DNA of 64,000 nt, from assembly GCF_000705555.1 (NCBI RefSeq), contig NZ_JMQN01000015.1:372001-436000 (forward strand). The letters run 5' to 3'. The stretch is from Marinobacterium lacunae (GTDB taxonomy: Bacteria > Pseudomonadota > Gammaproteobacteria > Pseudomonadales > Balneatricaceae). Below the pieces are notes generated by a model, which was not told the origin of the DNA, did no database searches, and worked only from the letters and a program-made list of their open reading frames with translations. A program made the position numbers and the translations under genes. Shown here one piece after another: positions 63,174-64,000 of this stretch (within the stretch, counting starts at the first letter, position 1; each line of letters begins with the position of its first letter).

Positions 63174-63929
63174 ATGCTTGATCACATACGCATTGTACTG
63201 GTGAATACAACACACCCCGGCAATATCGGCGCTGTCGCGCGTGCCATGAAAAACATGGGCTTGAGCGATTTGTGTCTTGTGGCGCCCAAGCGTTATCCGG
63301 ATGAGGAGGCGATCGCGCGGGCATCGGGCGCAACCGATATCCTCGAGCGTGCGCGGATAGTGGATGAGTTGACCGAGGCGCTAGAGGATTGTCAGCTCGT
63401 TGTCGGAGCCAGTGCGCGCGGGCGGCACATACCCTGGCCAGTTATCGATCCGAGAGAGTTGGCCGCTATCGCGACGCCACTGGCGGGACGATCACGCGTG
63501 GCGATTCTGTTCGGTCGAGAGGATCGGGGGCTGACCAATGAAGAGCTGCACGCCTGCCATCATCATGTTCACATCCCTTCGGTAGAGGGGTTTAGCTCCC
63601 TTAATGTGGCGGCGGCCGTTCAGGTGGTGTGTTACGAGCTGCGTATGGCTGGTTTGTACCAAAACGCTTCGGATAAGCCTCAGTGGGGCACCGACTGGGA
63701 TATCGAATTGGCGGATCATGCGGAGCTCGAGCGTATGTTCGAGCACCTTGAGCGGACGTTGGTCGATATTGAGTTTCTCGATCCGGATAACCCTCGTCAG
63801 CTCATGCCCCGTTTGCGACGCCTGTTTCTGCGTGCGGTGCCTGACAAGGTTGAGGTAAATGTCTTGCGCGGGATCTTGAAATCCGTAAATCGCGCGATGC
63901 TCGGCAAGCAGAAGGATGGTAAACAGTAG
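63174..63929 (+). CDS. trmJ: tRNA (cytidine/uridine-32-2'-O)-methyltransferase TrmJ
   Basis: A 251-residue SPOUT (knotted) methyltransferase modifying position 32 of tRNA. Motif 1 is LVNTTHPGNIGAVARAMKNMG near residue 9-29 (quoted in part), motif 2 is FGREDRGLTNEEL near 112, and motif 3 is IPSVEGFSSLNVAAAVQVV near 135, the AdoMet-binding knot. The start is an ATG at 63174; a TATTATATCG stretch 25-35 bases upstream could be its -10 region. In E. coli it is followed by iscR, and an iscR-like promoter begins at the right edge here. Confidence 0.95.
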   Translation: MLDHIRIVLVNTTHPGNIGAVARAMKNMGLSDLCLVAPKRYPDEEAIARASGATDILERARIVDELTEALEDCQLVVGASARGRHIPWPVIDPRELAAIATPLAGRSRVAILFGREDRGLTNEELHACHHHVHIPSVEGFSSLNVAAAVQVVCYELRMAGLYQNASDKPQWGTDWDIELADHAELERMFEHLERTLVDIEFLDPDNPRQLMPRLRRLFLRAVPDKVEVNVLRGILKSVNRAMLGKQKDGKQ

Positions 63930-63979
63930 GTGTGCAGCGCGGCGTTTTGCAACTAAAGCCTAGTAAAATGGTCGGAATA

Positions 63980-64000
63980 ATAGTTGACTAAAAACCTCGG
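63980..64000 (+). promoter_or_regulatory. probable left half of an IscR type 1 site / iscR promoter
   Basis: ATAGTTGACTAAAAACCTCGG resembles the type 1 IscR motif that overlaps the iscR promoter, with TTGACT as the -35 element; the last bases fall at the window edge. Position right after trmJ agrees with E. coli order trmJ-iscR-iscS. The -10 element and the gene itself are outside the window, so this is a reasoned guess. Confidence 0.5.

Overview
The window is a gene-dense, moderately GC-rich stretch of a gammaproteobacterial chromosome. Protein sequences and gene order point to a marine Oceanospirillales/Marinobacter/Marinobacterium-like organism; this placement is inferred, since there is no rRNA in the window. 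The block from psd to purA follows the known Escherichia coli order (psd, rsgA, orn, queG, nnrD, tsaE, amiB, mutL, miaA, hfq, hflX, hflK, hflC, yjeT, purA). Differences are two inserted genes between psd and rsgA, hisZ between yjeT and purA, and no tRNA genes between orn and queG. I saw no rRNA, tRNA, CRISPR array, insertion sequence, integrase or prophage.

Layout. 1-4.4 kb (minus strand): a probable four-gene operon of a membrane diguanylate cyclase, a periplasmic peptide-type solute-binding protein, an M14 zinc peptidase and an alpha/beta hydrolase cut by the window edge. Two of its three junctions are 4-base ATGA overlaps. 4.6-9.8 kb: an orphan lipoprotein, a host-attachment-family protein, a soluble PAS-GGDEF-EAL protein and a histone-deacetylase-fold amidohydrolase. 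9.8-19.2 kb: a trpB without trpA, a YitT membrane protein, valS, an EamA-type transporter and the pntA-pntB transhydrogenase. 19.7-23.9 kb: a translationally coupled four-gene ABC exporter (adaptor, ATPase, two MacB-type permeases). 23.9-28.7 kb: holC and pepA divergent from lptF-lptG, then an RDD membrane protein. 28.8-32.6 kb: a Sel1-repeat protein, glyoxalase I, a phasin, a flavodoxin, cytochrome c' and a cytochrome b. 32.7-36.9 kb: prfB (without the usual programmed frameshift), lysS, an unknown membrane protein, ung and a small secreted protein. 37.0-41.6 kb: a complete MacA-MacB-outer-membrane-channel set. 41.8-62.0 kb: ygfZ and then the E. coli-like housekeeping block. 62.1-64 kb: a suhB homologue divergent from trmJ, with what looks like the start of an iscR promoter at the right edge.

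How the genes fit together. Most of the window is core metabolism, translation, RNA and DNA maintenance and envelope biogenesis. The accessory signal is at the left end: two c-di-GMP proteins within 9 kb, one of them co-translated with a periplasmic binding protein that has no permease or ATPase genes nearby. This resembles the binding-protein/diguanylate-cyclase receptor pair NspS-MbaA and is the best candidate here for an undescribed signalling system. A second notable point is the SuhB homologue, which keeps the family fold and gene position but has lost most of the metal-binding residues of an inositol monophosphatase.

Start codons were chosen by Shine-Dalgarno sequence, overlap with neighbours and family N-termini. 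Several genes appear to use TTG or GTG (lptF, hflX, psd, miaA, the rhodanese, the PAS-GGDEF-EAL protein).
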